The notes: a model not told the origin generated them from the letters alone. Shown: positions 27,264 to 36,578, numbered from the stretch's first letter. The stretch: 64,000 nt of DNA from UBA695 sp042691655 (GCA_042691655.1 CP170506.1:4030001-4094000), one strand, 5' to 3'. Translations and numbers: made by a program.

Positions 27264-29696
27264 TTAGTCGCCGTAGATCTGCGTTTCATAGAACGAGGTG
27301 GTGACTGCCGACGTGGCGGCGATGACATAAATACGAATGTAGCGATATTTCGTCGTGCTGGATAGCGTGTCGTATACGATGCCTTTGACGGAGTTGGCCT
27401 TCGAAACGAGGACAGTCCAGTTAGTGTCGTCGTTGCTGCCCTCGATGCGGTATTTATAACCGTTTGTCTGATACCACTTGGTCCTCATTGAGCGCACGGT
27501 ATGCGCCGCACCCAAGTCCACCCGCCACCATTGGGGAAGGCTGGTCGAACTGGACTCCCAGCGATTAGCCTCGCTGCCGTCGTTACCCTTGCCGGAGGTA
27601 TTGGCGCCGTTGGAGGAACTGCAGGTGGTTGTTTTGCCCTGGGAAAGCAGGGTGTTGGTGGTATCGGCTCCAGCCTCGAGCTGCACGAAGTCATACATGA
27701 TGCCGTAGGCTGGCGCAACGGGGCGAGTGCCGCTCCACGAGCTAGTGCTGGAGCGTACCTTGATCTGAACGGTGTTCGTGCCGGTGTGCAGCAATGTGGG
27801 GCTGAAGGTGAAAGCAAAGTTCTGCTGCTGGCCGCGGAGAACGGCGCTACGGTCCATTGCGCTGTCGTCCGCCGTGTAGGTGCCGTGATAGGCGTCGGTA
27901 TCCACGTCGGTGCCGTTGACGAGTACATTGAACGCGCCCGCGCCAATAGCACCGGCGAGCGCCACGGTGAGCGTGCAGGTGCCAGATGGGACCGTCGCGA
28001 GATTGAAGTTAATATTGGCGGATGGCGCGACATAGGCGCCGCTGGCGTTGGCAATCACGGGCTGGGCATAATACCAGTTCGCGGCCGGGGAACTTGTGCC
28101 AATGGTGTAATCTACTGAACCGCTGCCGTAGGTGACGACTTCGTCATAGTAGCGCCACCAGAGGCCGAACTGCTTGGGCAGGTCGCCGTAGCGGAATTCA
28201 CTAGTGGAGCGGTCAGATGTGCCGATGCGCCAGAGGAGTTGCTGTTTCTGAGATACATTCCAAGTAAGAGTGCCGAGAGCCGTGGTGGCGCCGGCAGTGA
28301 CGGCCACACTCGTTTTCTGGTAGTCGCCATAGATGCCGGGTACGTAGGCGTTAATAGTGTAGGTTCCGGGACGGATCTTCGACAGGGTGAAGTTGCCATT
28401 GTCATCAGCCTGCGTGGAGAAGACGTAATTCATCTGGCCCTGCCAGACCCAATCGATATCGGAGCGGTCGCAGACGACGATTTGGGCGTTGGCCGTGGAC
28501 TGGCCGGGAGCAACGAGCTGGCCGGTGATCGTGCCGCGGCTGATTGGATAAATGCTGGTGCCGGGCGAGGTCAGCCAGGAATAGGGCCAGGCGGCAACTT
28601 CCGCGGCACCTTGCGTCTTCGCAGCGGACCAGATGTAGGCGTGGGCGGTGCCGGTGTTGGCGTAGATGAGGATGGGACCATAGATCTTGCTCCAGGTGGC
28701 GCCGGCGGCGATGGACTCATCCGGACCTACGGCGTAGCCGTGGCCTTCGTTGGTGTTGACGCCGAGCGCGGTGTCTTGCACGGTGCCGCGGAGCTTGGTG
28801 GGGCCGCCGTTGAGCCATTCCTGGCTGGCATTGAGAATCCATATGCCGTAGTGATCGTTTGCATTGCCGAAGGTGTTGACAGAGGACGTCTCAGGGCCGG
28901 AGTAAACCGACCAGTCATACTTCGTCCAGACGGGTCTTAGGTTGTAGTTCAACCCGATCATCTCCTCCGAATTGGGCGTGGAGTATTCCGGCCAGTTCGT
29001 CTGGTAATAGGAGCCCGTTGGAGCAGTGTAGGCGGTCGACGAGAGCAGTTCGTAGGTGGAGTCGTAAATCGTACTTGCGCCGGTTAGGGAGCTACCGACT
29101 GCGTAATTCCAACAATCATCCGTACCGCAGTAAGAGTAGACCGGGGTGCCCGTGGCGGTCACATTCGTTTGCGCTACCAAAAGGCGCTGCTGATAGAGCC
29201 CGGCGGCTGGCTGGCTCGCATTGTGCCTCCATATGACGTACTTGTAGATCCCGGCAACGCCGTCGCGCATCACGTAATGCATATCCACGTCGAACATGCC
29301 GTTCGGGAAGAGCGTGGCGTCGTAGCCGAGTTTGGTGTTGCGGAAAGAGATGTCCATCATGCTCGAGGTGTTGGTGGTCACGCTGTAAACCGAGCTCAAG
29401 CCGCTTGCCATGCCGACCCACTGGTCGGTGGTGCCAGAGACAACGTGCGTCGTATAATAGAATCCCGAACTGGTCGCGAGCTCCGTGCTGCCAAGCTTGA
29501 AGGATGAAATATCACTACTCCCTTTATTGATGACAACCGTGACGAGGCCGTTGGAAAGAACGACCGAGGTTTCATTATCGATCAGGGAGACATTCTGAGC
29601 GAATGCCGCCGAGGTAACTTCACACGCTATGGAAAAAATAATGAGGAGTCGGCCCAATGCTTTTCTCAAGAGCAGATTGTAGTAGGTGGTTTGCAT
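27264..29696 (-). CDS. PL4-type rhamnogalacturonan lyase with C-terminal discoidin domain
   Basis: 810 aa. A signal peptide covers about residues 10-34. The N-terminal lyase sandwich (ETSVVLSNGLVTVVINKG; LNYNLRPVWTKYDW; WLNGGPTKLRGTV) is followed by an FnIII-like domain (LSKIRPGTYTINAY), the C-terminal PL4 carbohydrate-binding sandwich (YGIMYDFVQLE), and an F5/8-type-C domain over about residues 675-809 (WWRVDLGAAHTVRSM; YIRIYV). The extra domain may anchor the enzyme to polysaccharide. It diverges strongly from the other PL4 in this window, and its coding strand is richer in Thr and Ser. Two operator motifs lie upstream. Confidence 0.88.
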   Translation of the reverse strand: MQTTYYNLLLRKALGRLLIIFSIACEVTSAAFAQNVSLIDNETSVVLSNGLVTVVINKGSSDISSFKLGSTELATSSGFYYTTHVVSGTTDQWVGMASGLSSVYSVTTNTSSMMDISFRNTKLGYDATLFPNGMFDVDMHYVMRDGVAGIYKYVIWRHNASQPAAGLYQQRLLVAQTNVTATGTPVYSYCGTDDCWNYAVGSSLTGASTIYDSTYELLSSTAYTAPTGSYYQTNWPEYSTPNSEEMIGLNYNLRPVWTKYDWSVYSGPETSSVNTFGNANDHYGIWILNASQEWLNGGPTKLRGTVQDTALGVNTNEGHGYAVGPDESIAAGATWSKIYGPILIYANTGTAHAYIWSAAKTQGAAEVAAWPYSWLTSPGTSIYPISRGTITGQLVAPGQSTANAQIVVCDRSDIDWVWQGQMNYVFSTQADDNGNFTLSKIRPGTYTINAYVPGIYGDYQKTSVAVTAGATTALGTLTWNVSQKQQLLWRIGTSDRSTSEFRYGDLPKQFGLWWRYYDEVVTYGSGSVDYTIGTSSPAANWYYAQPVIANASGAYVAPSANINFNLATVPSGTCTLTVALAGAIGAGAFNVLVNGTDVDTDAYHGTYTADDSAMDRSAVLRGQQQNFAFTFSPTLLHTGTNTVQIKVRSSTSSWSGTRPVAPAYGIMYDFVQLEAGADTTNTLLSQGKTTTCSSSNGANTSGKGNDGSEANRWESSSTSLPQWWRVDLGAAHTVRSMRTKWYQTNGYKYRIEGSNDDTNWTVLVSKANSVKGIVYDTLSSTTKYRYIRIYVIAATSAVTTSFYETQIYGD

Positions 29697-29812
29697 ATTT
29701 GGGGTTAGTTGAGGATAATCTCCCGTGAAACGAGGGGGAAACCGGCATATTGGGAGAAAAATGCCGGCAGAAAGCTGATTTTAAGGAGGGGGAAATAAAA
29801 ACTGCGATATCC

Positions 29813-29828
29813 TTGCAAAAACTTGCTG
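29813..29828. promoter_or_regulatory. Region-1 operator (weaker copy)
   Basis: TTGCAAAAACTTGCTG matches one half perfectly and the other in TTGC only, at 10-bp spacing. It lies 117 bp upstream of the PL4-discoidin start. Confidence 0.45.
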
Positions 29829-29925
29829 ATATATTCCCAATGTATACGTCCGGGTATATTTCAATCCATTCGAATGCTATTTGTAAAGAAAAATCGATGT
29901 AAAAACCACTTTAATTACAAATTGA

Positions 29926-29941
29926 TTGCAGTATTTTGCAT
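29926..29941. promoter_or_regulatory. Region-1 operator
   Basis: TTGCAGTATTTTGCAT has both TTGCA cores at 10-bp spacing. It lies 50 bp outside the transposase remnant and 230 bp upstream of the PL4-discoidin start, so it would be an auxiliary site. Confidence 0.55.
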
Positions 29942-29990
29942 GAAAATACTTACATATAAAATTGCCGATATTGGACTCGTATGCGACTTC

Positions 29991-31012
29991 CTAAGGATCA
30001 GGCGGATTGAAACCTAGCGGTGGCATGGCGACAATACCGATGGGCTTATTCTCCAGACTTGGATATGCTTGAATGGGTTGTATAGTCCTCGTATTCCCGG
30101 ACCAAGTATTCCAACTGGCGCTCGCCCAAGACCACAAATTGATCGAGGCATTCCTGCTCGATGCTCTGGACGAACCGCTCGACAAATGCATTTAGGTTGG
30201 GCGAAGCGAATGGGAGCTTCTTTACCTTGATTCCCTCGCTTCGAAATATCTCGTCGAATTTCCCTGTGAACTTGGTATCGCCGTCCTTCAGGAGATAGGT
30301 GGCTTTCTCACCTCGCTCAGCCGGTTCCATGGATAGGTTGCGCGCCTGTTGTTCCACCCACGGTCCGTTCGGCTGGCAGGTCGTTCCGGCGATTCACACA
30401 CGTCAGCTTCCGACATGGATGAAAAAGAGGATGTAGAAGGCCACTTTTCTAAAAGTAGTCCACACGTCTTTCGTGAAAAAATTGCACGCCCATAACGTGT
30501 CCATATGGCGTTTGATGAAGAGATCCCAATCCCCCTTGTTCTACCAGGGCTTGGATGGAACCCGTTCTTGATCATGGTTTTCTTGATCGTGTTTGTGGCC
30601 ACCGTAATCCCGAGCTTCTTCAGTTCATCCTGAATTCGGGCGTATTCCCATCCGGTTTCTTTGGCTAGCCGCAGGATCAATTCCTCCACGTTCTGAGGGA
30701 TCGATGGTCGGCCTGGATGCCATTCCCCGGGTTTCCCGCTTCCCTCAGCTACCGAAGGAACGTCTTGTAATTGACGAGTGATAGCATCTCTTGGACGGCG
30801 CTGCCCAGCGGTCGCTTCAAGCGACCCAGAAGCGCCCGTTCCGCCGGAGTGGTCTGAATCTGTTTTGAGCACCGGGAACGGAGGATGGCATTCTCCGCCT
30901 TCAGATACGCAATCTTTCGCAGCAGGATGGACTGGCTCATATGGACGAGGAAAACGAGAATGGGGGGCTGGCGGGTTGTGGACATAGAAAAGTGCTTAAA
31001 GAAGGTGGCCAA
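29991..31012 (-). pseudogene. Integrase-core (DDE) transposase, multiply frameshifted
   Basis: Read across frames on the minus strand, a nearly whole transposase appears. The N-terminus has LLRKIAYLKAENAILRSR and PAERALLGRL (30750-31012). The HTH part reads GRPSIPQNVEELILRLAKE and WEYARIQDELKKLG (to about 30560). The DDE core reads FIKRHMDTLWACNFFTKDVW, KDGDTKFTGKFDEIF and NAFVERFVQSIEQECL. The tail reads AYPSLENKPIG and MPPLGFNPPDP (about 29991-30080). At least three frame changes and one internal stop separate these blocks, so it cannot be functional. No terminal inverted repeats could be assigned by eye. Confidence 0.8.
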
Positions 31013-31535
31013 TCGGGCAATTTTTCGGTATCAAAGCTCCACCCTTGAAAAAACGGAATTTACAGAGGAAAGACGTGTTGGAACAACATATTTGGTACGA
31101 TCCAAACGAGCTGCATAATTGTTCCAAGTGACACATAACTATGCATGAAACAAAAGAACCTGCGGTTCCGTCCGCAGTAGCCTGGCGACACCGGCGGGGT
31201 TTGCAACGACCCGGTCGGAAGCTGTCGCGACAAAGTAACTGCGTCCTGCGGGACGGCAAGCCTGCCGCGAGGTAAGGTTTGCGAATCACCAATGTCAGGC
31301 GATTCGAGTGCGAAGCTGATGGCATGTCCACACAAGTGAACTGCGAGCAAGCACCGTCATTGTTATGGAGCCAAAAGACATTGGCAGGCTCCGGCCAAAA
31401 TAGGCACGCGGTCGGCTGTCCTACTCAAAAATTAGGGCACACGGATAAAAGCACCGCCGGTCTAGTGCAGGGACTAAACCATCGTATGTTGTGCAGCTTA
31501 GATGGGGTAAACCGCCGCCCTGCCTCATTGAGGCA
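31013..31535 (+). other. 5' part of a degenerate group II intron
   Basis: No protein gene is supported. The stretch from about 31160 to 31500 has the look of group II intron domain I, with short GC-rich complementary runs and the text AATCACCAATGTCAGGCGA and CAAAAGACATTGGCAGG that commonly precede an intron-encoded reverse transcriptase. The exact 5' boundary (a GTGYG-type start) was not found. Confidence 0.45.
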
Positions 31536-32146
31536 AGCGTGTCCGCGAGGGCCGCTGTTGGGGTGCCGGGTATGTCGAGAAAGGAAAGCTATTTCCAACG
31601 AAGGAAGGGACTCCGCAAGGAGGCATCATCTCTCCAACGCTGGCAAGCATGACCTTGGACGGGTTGCAAAAGCTGTTGAAGAAGAAGTTCCCAAAGGGAA
31701 CCGCTCCCCAAAACGGCATCCGTCCCAAAGTCAACTTCGTAAGGTATGCGGACGACTTCATTATCACCGGCAGTTCACGCGAACTGCTCGAAAATGTAGT
31801 GCGTCCTTTGATCGAAACGTTCCTCAATGAACGGGGGCTGCGGCTCTCGCCAGAGAAAACCAAGATCACACATATTGATGAAGGCTTTGACTTCCTCGGC
31901 CAAAATATCCGTCGCTACAAAAGCTTGGTGCTCGTCAAGCCGTCGAAGAAAAACACGCTTGCGTTCCTGACAAAGGTGCGGGAACGAATCCGTGCAAACA
32001 GGAGCGCAACGCAGGAAAACTTCCAAACGGAAGAGAAGCAGCAACACCCGGTCCAAGGAAGCGGTGTTAACCAGAAACCAGAAGTTTCGAACCGCTATCA
32101 ATGGGGCCATAAAGGATTCGAAACTAAATCTACGATAAAAACGTAG
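31536..32146 (+). pseudogene. Group II intron reverse transcriptase, truncated
   Basis: The open frame begins after a TGA at about 31533 and shows YVEKGKLFPTKEGTPQGGII then SPTLAS, FVRYADDFIITGSS (the YADD catalytic motif at 31745-31756) and GLRLSPEKTKITHIDEGFDF followed by LGQNIRRY. These are the middle and late reverse transcriptase motifs. The first half of the domain and the maturase X region and endonuclease are missing, and after about residue 120 the match fades. Stop occurs at 32144. It is an inactive relic. Confidence 0.8.
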
Positions 32147-32314
32147 ATATCCCCACCCGCCAGATTCCTGTTAACCGAGAACGATTTTTCCGTAAATGGA
32201 AGATCCGAACCGCGAAGGATTCGAGTTTTGTAAGTCATTCTTGATCAAGAGAAACTCTGAGAGAAAAACAGAGAGTCTGTTCAAAGAGGGGTGTGCATGG
32301 GCAACCACCTTCAA

Positions 32315-32352
32315 GAGGCTCATAAACAAGGTTTGTGAGCCTCTTTGTTTTT
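32315..32352 (+). terminator. Rho-independent terminator
   Basis: Stem GAGGCTCATAAAC and GTTTGTGAGCCTC (13 pairs, one G-U) around a three-base loop, followed by TTTGTTTTT. It would stop transcription coming from the intron side and insulates the following operator and gene. Confidence 0.75.
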
Positions 32353-32529
32353 GCACTCACCACAGCAGGCGGCGAACCCCGTGGTGACATCTGCGAGTTC
32401 ATTGCTAAGGAACGGGCCAGATTCAGGCCCTGGAACGCAATTAACCTTGGCTTGAGCCGATTTTGGCCGTTCAGGCTTGAAGGCCAGTCATGCTTGCAGA
32501 ATTCACGGCAACAGAAAATTACGAACGAA

Positions 32530-32542
32530 TCGAACTGTTCGA
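32530..32542. promoter_or_regulatory. Region-3 operator upstream of GH71-like gene
   Basis: TCGAACTGTTCGA, an exact match to TCGAACNGTTCGA, lies 90 bp before the GH71-like start codon. Confidence 0.7.
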
Positions 32543-32632
32543 ATCCTTTCGGATTGAGATCGAAATTTTTGCATTCTAACTTACACCAATTTCCCTCTGC
32601 CCTCTCCCCATGCCTAACCTTCAGCTAATCCC

Positions 32633-35482
32633 ATGAACCGGCTCTTTCTGTCGCTTATTCTGCAAATGACCTTGGCTGCGTCTGTGGGCAATGCGGAACC
32701 CTCCACGCTATCCACTTCTCCATCGCTTCCCTTGGTCTTTTGGGCACACTACATGCCCATGGTTCCGCACGGGCATCTCGGCGCCCATCCCTATACGGGG
32801 GGCAACCATGATGCTTGGCCTTTCAGCACCCAATACGACAGCCTTGTGGACGAATTCAAGGAGGATGTCCGGCAGGCTCTTGAAAGCGGAATCAACGGCT
32901 TTCAAATGCTGGCAGTGCCTAGCGAAGCCATGTATGACGCATCGCGCCAGGTCCATCAGGAAACCGGGCAACCTTTTTTCGTGGCTCCCCTGTGGCTGGA
33001 CCCCAAGAACGTGGGGCAAACGGCCGATGTCGTTGAAAAATTCCAACACAATCATGACGGCGATCCCCTGCTCTTACGCGTCAACGGTGAGCCGCTCCAT
33101 TTTGTCTGGAATACGGGTACCGATGAGCGCGTCAAAAACCTGGCCCAGGAATTGACTCGGCGCGGCCTGCACCTGACGCTTGCTCCCACGCTGACTGGCG
33201 CCACGAAGCTAAAGGAATTGCTTGATACGCCGGACTGGCCGGACTCTTCGCCATGGAAGGCCGGGGTGTCCTGGATGAACGGCGCTCCGCCCCCGGAGCT
33301 GGCCCGGTTAATGAAGGAGAGGCTTGTCAGCGCGACCCACGGCTACCTGTATGTTCCGGCTATCGCGGCGGGTTATGACAGTTCCAACCGGCCCGGGCAA
33401 GCGATTCATGTCCCTTTTTTCGGCGTCAAAACACTGCTGCAATCCCTCAAGACTTGGATCGGTCTGGGATTTCGGCAGTCCACGCTCATCACGTGGAATG
33501 ATCCCCACGAGTCGCTGGAAATTCCTTCCAGCCGAAATATCTGGGGCCATAATTTGATTCTCAGATACTACCACGGCATTGCGGAAATCGGGAAAAGTCC
33601 CTTGCAAGCCCCCGCGGTGGTAGTGTCTTACCCGGCGGAGGTTATTCGTGGCGACCAGCTCTATTTCCAGGTGGTTGGCCTTCCTCCCTCGGATGTTGCC
33701 ATGCAGTGGCGAACCGAGGTGAAACTGGTGTCCATCGGGGTGGAGGGAGACAAACCGGTGGTATTATCTGGGGTTACCCGCTCAACAGTGAACGAGGAGG
33801 CTTTGATTGAAATGTCCTGGAACGCCGAGGAAATAATTGAGACTGTCCCCGCCGTGCAGCCGGTGGTCAGCGTGGATTGCCGCGCATCCACCGATGGGGA
33901 GTGGAAGCCGTTGTATCGCGGGAAAAAACTACCTCCGATCCGCCTGTCCTATAACCTCGTCCGGTATCCGGTCCCCTACGCCATCGATTTGTCCAAAATT
34001 GCCGAGACTCCGTCTTTCAAATTAGATGTGGAGGCTTCCCTGCCTCTCGACCATGCCAAGCTAACCATTACCGGCCCCCCTGGCGAACTGCGCCGGGTAA
34101 TGCTTTGCGATCAAACCCGCAGCCTGGGGGCTTTCCGCGACGGAACGCCGGAAAAGGGAGTACAGTATTCAAACCTTTATGTACGAATCGAAGCGTCAGA
34201 AGACTTACCGCTGACGCTCAGCGTCCGCGACGGAACGATCGCCGATTTATTCAGCCCCAACCGGCTTCTCAAAGACACAATCCTCAAGGCGGGGCAATCC
34301 ACCTTCACCTTCAACGCCCGGCCTCCGGGAAAAGAGTATCGGGCTCGCGTCGCGAGGCTGAACCTCGGCGCGAATCCGGCGTTGTCTCTGACGCTGGGAT
34401 CCGATGCCCAGCTCGGAATCACCAATGCCAGCCTCGCGGAGCTTAAAGACGGCATTGTCAAAACGGTCACCTCGAACGGACGCATGGTTACGGTCGGAAT
34501 GGTTTTAACGACCGATGCCACCGAGCCTCTCATTGACTATCCTCTCGCGGGGCCGGTAGCGGAACGGGATTTGCCATTGAAGCATAACCACCAGGAACCG
34601 AGCCTATTGTTTGCAATGGGGTTGCTGAAAAACGATCAAGTCGTTCTTTCGCAACCCGTATGGTTTGGCTCGCCCAAAAACGAGCCCAAGGTTCCCGTTC
34701 AGTGGATCGATACCAAGGGAACGTTTGACACCTTTGTAAATCCAGCGTCTGCGGTAACAATGAACCCGTTCACAATGAAAGACATCCGCACCGGGTTCCT
34801 TCCGAAAAGCGAGATTCCCTTCTTTTACCTAGATTTTGAGGAAGGGGCTGGATCGCGCCTCAACGACTTGGGCACAAGTCAACAGCCAGGGCGGGCGTTT
34901 ATTGCCCTGCGGAGTTTAAACCGCGACGAGGCCTTTGAGAATGAAGCAAACGGACGCTACAAGTGGATCGATAGCGGATTCAAAGGACACGCCCTGAGCC
35001 TGGGCGGAGACACGGTAATCCGCTTCCGTTCAAAATCCGCTTCCGTCGGAGCCGAGACGCTGAGCCTGTGGGTGGAAGTCAACCCGGAGAAAAAGGCCGG
35101 GGGCGCTGCATGGTCCACTTTGGAAGCGGGAGACTTTCGCCTCTCTCTCGACGGGAATGGAACTGCCACCATGAAGTTCACCAAGGGAGATATTACCTTC
35201 GAGAAGTGCGGTTCCCTTCCACTGGAAACCGGTTGGAATCACCTTGCGTTTGTCTATGACTTGGCGTCAGTCCGTCTCTATCATAACGGGGTTGAAATGA
35301 TGTCCGGAAAGGTTTCCAAGCCCGTCTACCAAAGAACTCATCAAACCCCGTTTGTGGGATTTACGACCGCCGCAGAAAGCGGCCCTGGATTCACTGGCGC
35401 TATTGATGAACTGCAAGTGATCGGAACCGGAATCGATGCAAAGGTTGTGGGGGAGCTGGCCAAAGGGCGGGTATGGCGATAA
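32633..35482 (+). CDS. Secreted GH71-like protein with C-terminal LamG domain
   Basis: 949 aa. The signal peptide ends near residue 22 (GNAEP). A barrel domain (about 35-320) starts VFWAHYMPMVPHGHLG and includes ESGINGFQMLA and LITWNDPHES, as in GH71/GH99-like proteins, which include endo-alpha-1,3-glucanases. Two to three beta-rich domains follow, and then a concanavalin A-like LamG domain at about 795-940 (ETLSLWVEV; TGWNHLAFVYDLASVRLYHNG). The substrate is uncertain, because GH71-like proteins are common in Verrucomicrobiota and few have been tested. It is controlled by its own promoter with a region-3 operator. Confidence 0.75.
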   Translation: MNRLFLSLILQMTLAASVGNAEPSTLSTSPSLPLVFWAHYMPMVPHGHLGAHPYTGGNHDAWPFSTQYDSLVDEFKEDVRQALESGINGFQMLAVPSEAMYDASRQVHQETGQPFFVAPLWLDPKNVGQTADVVEKFQHNHDGDPLLLRVNGEPLHFVWNTGTDERVKNLAQELTRRGLHLTLAPTLTGATKLKELLDTPDWPDSSPWKAGVSWMNGAPPPELARLMKERLVSATHGYLYVPAIAAGYDSSNRPGQAIHVPFFGVKTLLQSLKTWIGLGFRQSTLITWNDPHESLEIPSSRNIWGHNLILRYYHGIAEIGKSPLQAPAVVVSYPAEVIRGDQLYFQVVGLPPSDVAMQWRTEVKLVSIGVEGDKPVVLSGVTRSTVNEEALIEMSWNAEEIIETVPAVQPVVSVDCRASTDGEWKPLYRGKKLPPIRLSYNLVRYPVPYAIDLSKIAETPSFKLDVEASLPLDHAKLTITGPPGELRRVMLCDQTRSLGAFRDGTPEKGVQYSNLYVRIEASEDLPLTLSVRDGTIADLFSPNRLLKDTILKAGQSTFTFNARPPGKEYRARVARLNLGANPALSLTLGSDAQLGITNASLAELKDGIVKTVTSNGRMVTVGMVLTTDATEPLIDYPLAGPVAERDLPLKHNHQEPSLLFAMGLLKNDQVVLSQPVWFGSPKNEPKVPVQWIDTKGTFDTFVNPASAVTMNPFTMKDIRTGFLPKSEIPFFYLDFEEGAGSRLNDLGTSQQPGRAFIALRSLNRDEAFENEANGRYKWIDSGFKGHALSLGGDTVIRFRSKSASVGAETLSLWVEVNPEKKAGGAAWSTLEAGDFRLSLDGNGTATMKFTKGDITFEKCGSLPLETGWNHLAFVYDLASVRLYHNGVEMMSGKVSKPVYQRTHQTPFVGFTTAAESGPGFTGAIDELQVIGTGIDAKVVGELAKGRVWR

Positions 35483-35532
35483 GTTTAGCGTAAGGTGGCG
35501 AGCCGTAAGCGCGCATGGCACTACGGACGCTG

Positions 35533-35732
35533 TCATTCCTTGCCTGTGGGCTCGCATCCAGATGCGGCAGCGGCACTTTCGCCAACCAGCAATAGATAGC
35601 CCAATTTTACAGGACCGTTTCGGCGAAGTAAGGGATTAACGGCTGGCGGCAACACCACCTGCAAAACATGTTCTCCCGGCGGCAGGCCGGAGGACAAGGC
35701 GTTAAAGAAATAACTCCCACGCGTATTGGGTG
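35533..35732 (-). pseudogene. Orphan C-terminal fragment, out of frame with the preceding gene
   Basis: Just after the stop of the minus-strand gene at 35733, another frame reads NTRGSYFFNALSSGLPPGEH, then VLQVVLPPAVNP and KLGYLLLVGES before stopping. This looks like the last beta-sandwich of a secreted hydrolase or carbohydrate-binding protein (GLPPGxH, KxGYLLV). It has no start of its own. Together with the gene upstream it suggests one larger gene that lost its middle. Confidence 0.5.
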
Positions 35733-36578
35733 CTACCCGAAAGGATATTTTTCGTAGTAATAAGCGTACACTTTGCGCTTGGCTGCGCGTAGAACTTCCC
35801 TCGGCGCTTGACGGAACGGCCACCAAGCGGTTCTCGGCGAGTCCACCTGACCTGCCATCAAAACATTGTCCAGCGACCACGCGCCGGTGCGTTCATCGCC
35901 GCCGGAGTTTAGGAAACGCAAGTGGCGATAGAGGAGCATATTTTCCCCAAGCTCAGAGGTGCCTGAAGTGATGGGATGATGCTGATCGGCGAAATCGATC
36001 ACGGTCACGACAGCTCGGTTCGAAGAGGAGAAATCGACCGCAAGGTGATACCAATGGCCTGCTTTGAGGGGGACGATGGTCTTTGGCTGCCCCTTGGTGA
36101 AGCCCGCCTGGATTGGGTCGCCGAGGAGCAGTTTCAAGCCCTGTCCAGAGTCATCGGTCAGTTCACATTCCAAGTTCAGAAGCGCTCCATGTGCTGTTTC
36201 CTCGACGATTTGGAAGTCAAACCCGAGGTAGAGTTGATACGGTGGGGGCGGCGCGAATGAATACTCAATCCCACAACCCCTTCCAGCCTTGGGGTCGTTG
36301 TCCGTCATGACCAGCCCTTTCCCAGTGACCCGGTTGCCGATAAAGGGCGACTCTGCTTTTTCCTGAAGCGAAAAGTGGACGCTATCCGAGAATTTGCCGA
36401 CCGGCTTCCAGGGGAACGGGGGCAGCAAACCAGCCAGGTATTCGTCGAAGCGATCGACCGGGAGTTGTTCCACACCCACCAGCGGAGACGGCGCTGGATT
36501 TGCATCAAGGCGGGATGCTCCCGCGCTACAAAACACCGTGAGAATGCAAAGCGTTATCCAGAGCGGGGTGAACGTCAT
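35733..36578 (-). CDS. Secreted LamG-like protein, probably the front of a truncated glycosidase
   Basis: 281 aa from ATG 36578. A signal peptide covers about residues 1-25. The main part (about 55-245) is a beta sandwich resembling a laminin-G or 3-keto-disaccharide-hydrolase fold (LYLGFDFQIVEE; GHWYHLAVDFSSSNRAVVTVIDF). The last residues, RKVYAYYYEKYPFG, match the first strand of a GH71/GH99-like barrel (VFxHYxPxYPxS) and then hit a stop. So the catalytic barrel has been deleted. It is divergent from the LacI gene at 36688, sharing the operator at 36671-36686. It may still make a sugar-binding protein. Confidence 0.6.
   Translation of the reverse strand: MTFTPLWITLCILTVFCSAGASRLDANPAPSPLVGVEQLPVDRFDEYLAGLLPPFPWKPVGKFSDSVHFSLQEKAESPFIGNRVTGKGLVMTDNDPKAGRGCGIEYSFAPPPPYQLYLGFDFQIVEETAHGALLNLECELTDDSGQGLKLLLGDPIQAGFTKGQPKTIVPLKAGHWYHLAVDFSSSNRAVVTVIDFADQHHPITSGTSELGENMLLYRHLRFLNSGGDERTGAWSLDNVLMAGQVDSPRTAWWPFRQAPREVLRAAKRKVYAYYYEKYPFG

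Larger units (their letters stand above)
29697..29990. promoter_or_regulatory. Upstream region of the PL4-discoidin gene
   Basis: AT-rich, with two operator motifs (29813-29828 and 29926-29941) whose starts are 113 bp apart. A 7-bp perfect hairpin, CCGGCAT at 29742-29748 with ATGCCGG at 29761-29767, would lie in the 5' untranslated RNA of the lyase. The far side is bounded by the end of a dead transposase gene. Confidence 0.5.
32147..32632. other. Non-genic stretch before the GH71-like gene
   Basis: Holds a strong terminator (32315-32352) and the region-3 operator (32530-32542). A 63-codon frame at 32196 has no recognisable content and overlaps the terminator. The last 90 bases are AT-rich and should include the promoter of the GH71-like gene. 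Confidence 0.5.

Noticed and set aside
28239..28940. Long antisense open frame opposite the PL4-discoidin gene
   Set aside because: Gly/Val/Asp-rich composition is that of a shadow frame of a biased coding strand; the minus strand has clear PL4 and discoidin motifs.
32196..32387. 63-codon open frame after the intron relic
   Set aside because: It runs through a terminator hairpin, has no known similarity, and lacks a plausible start signal.
32567..32585. TTTGCATTC before the GH71-like gene as a region-1 operator
   Set aside because: Only one TTGCA core is present; the position 10 bp further reads ACTTA.
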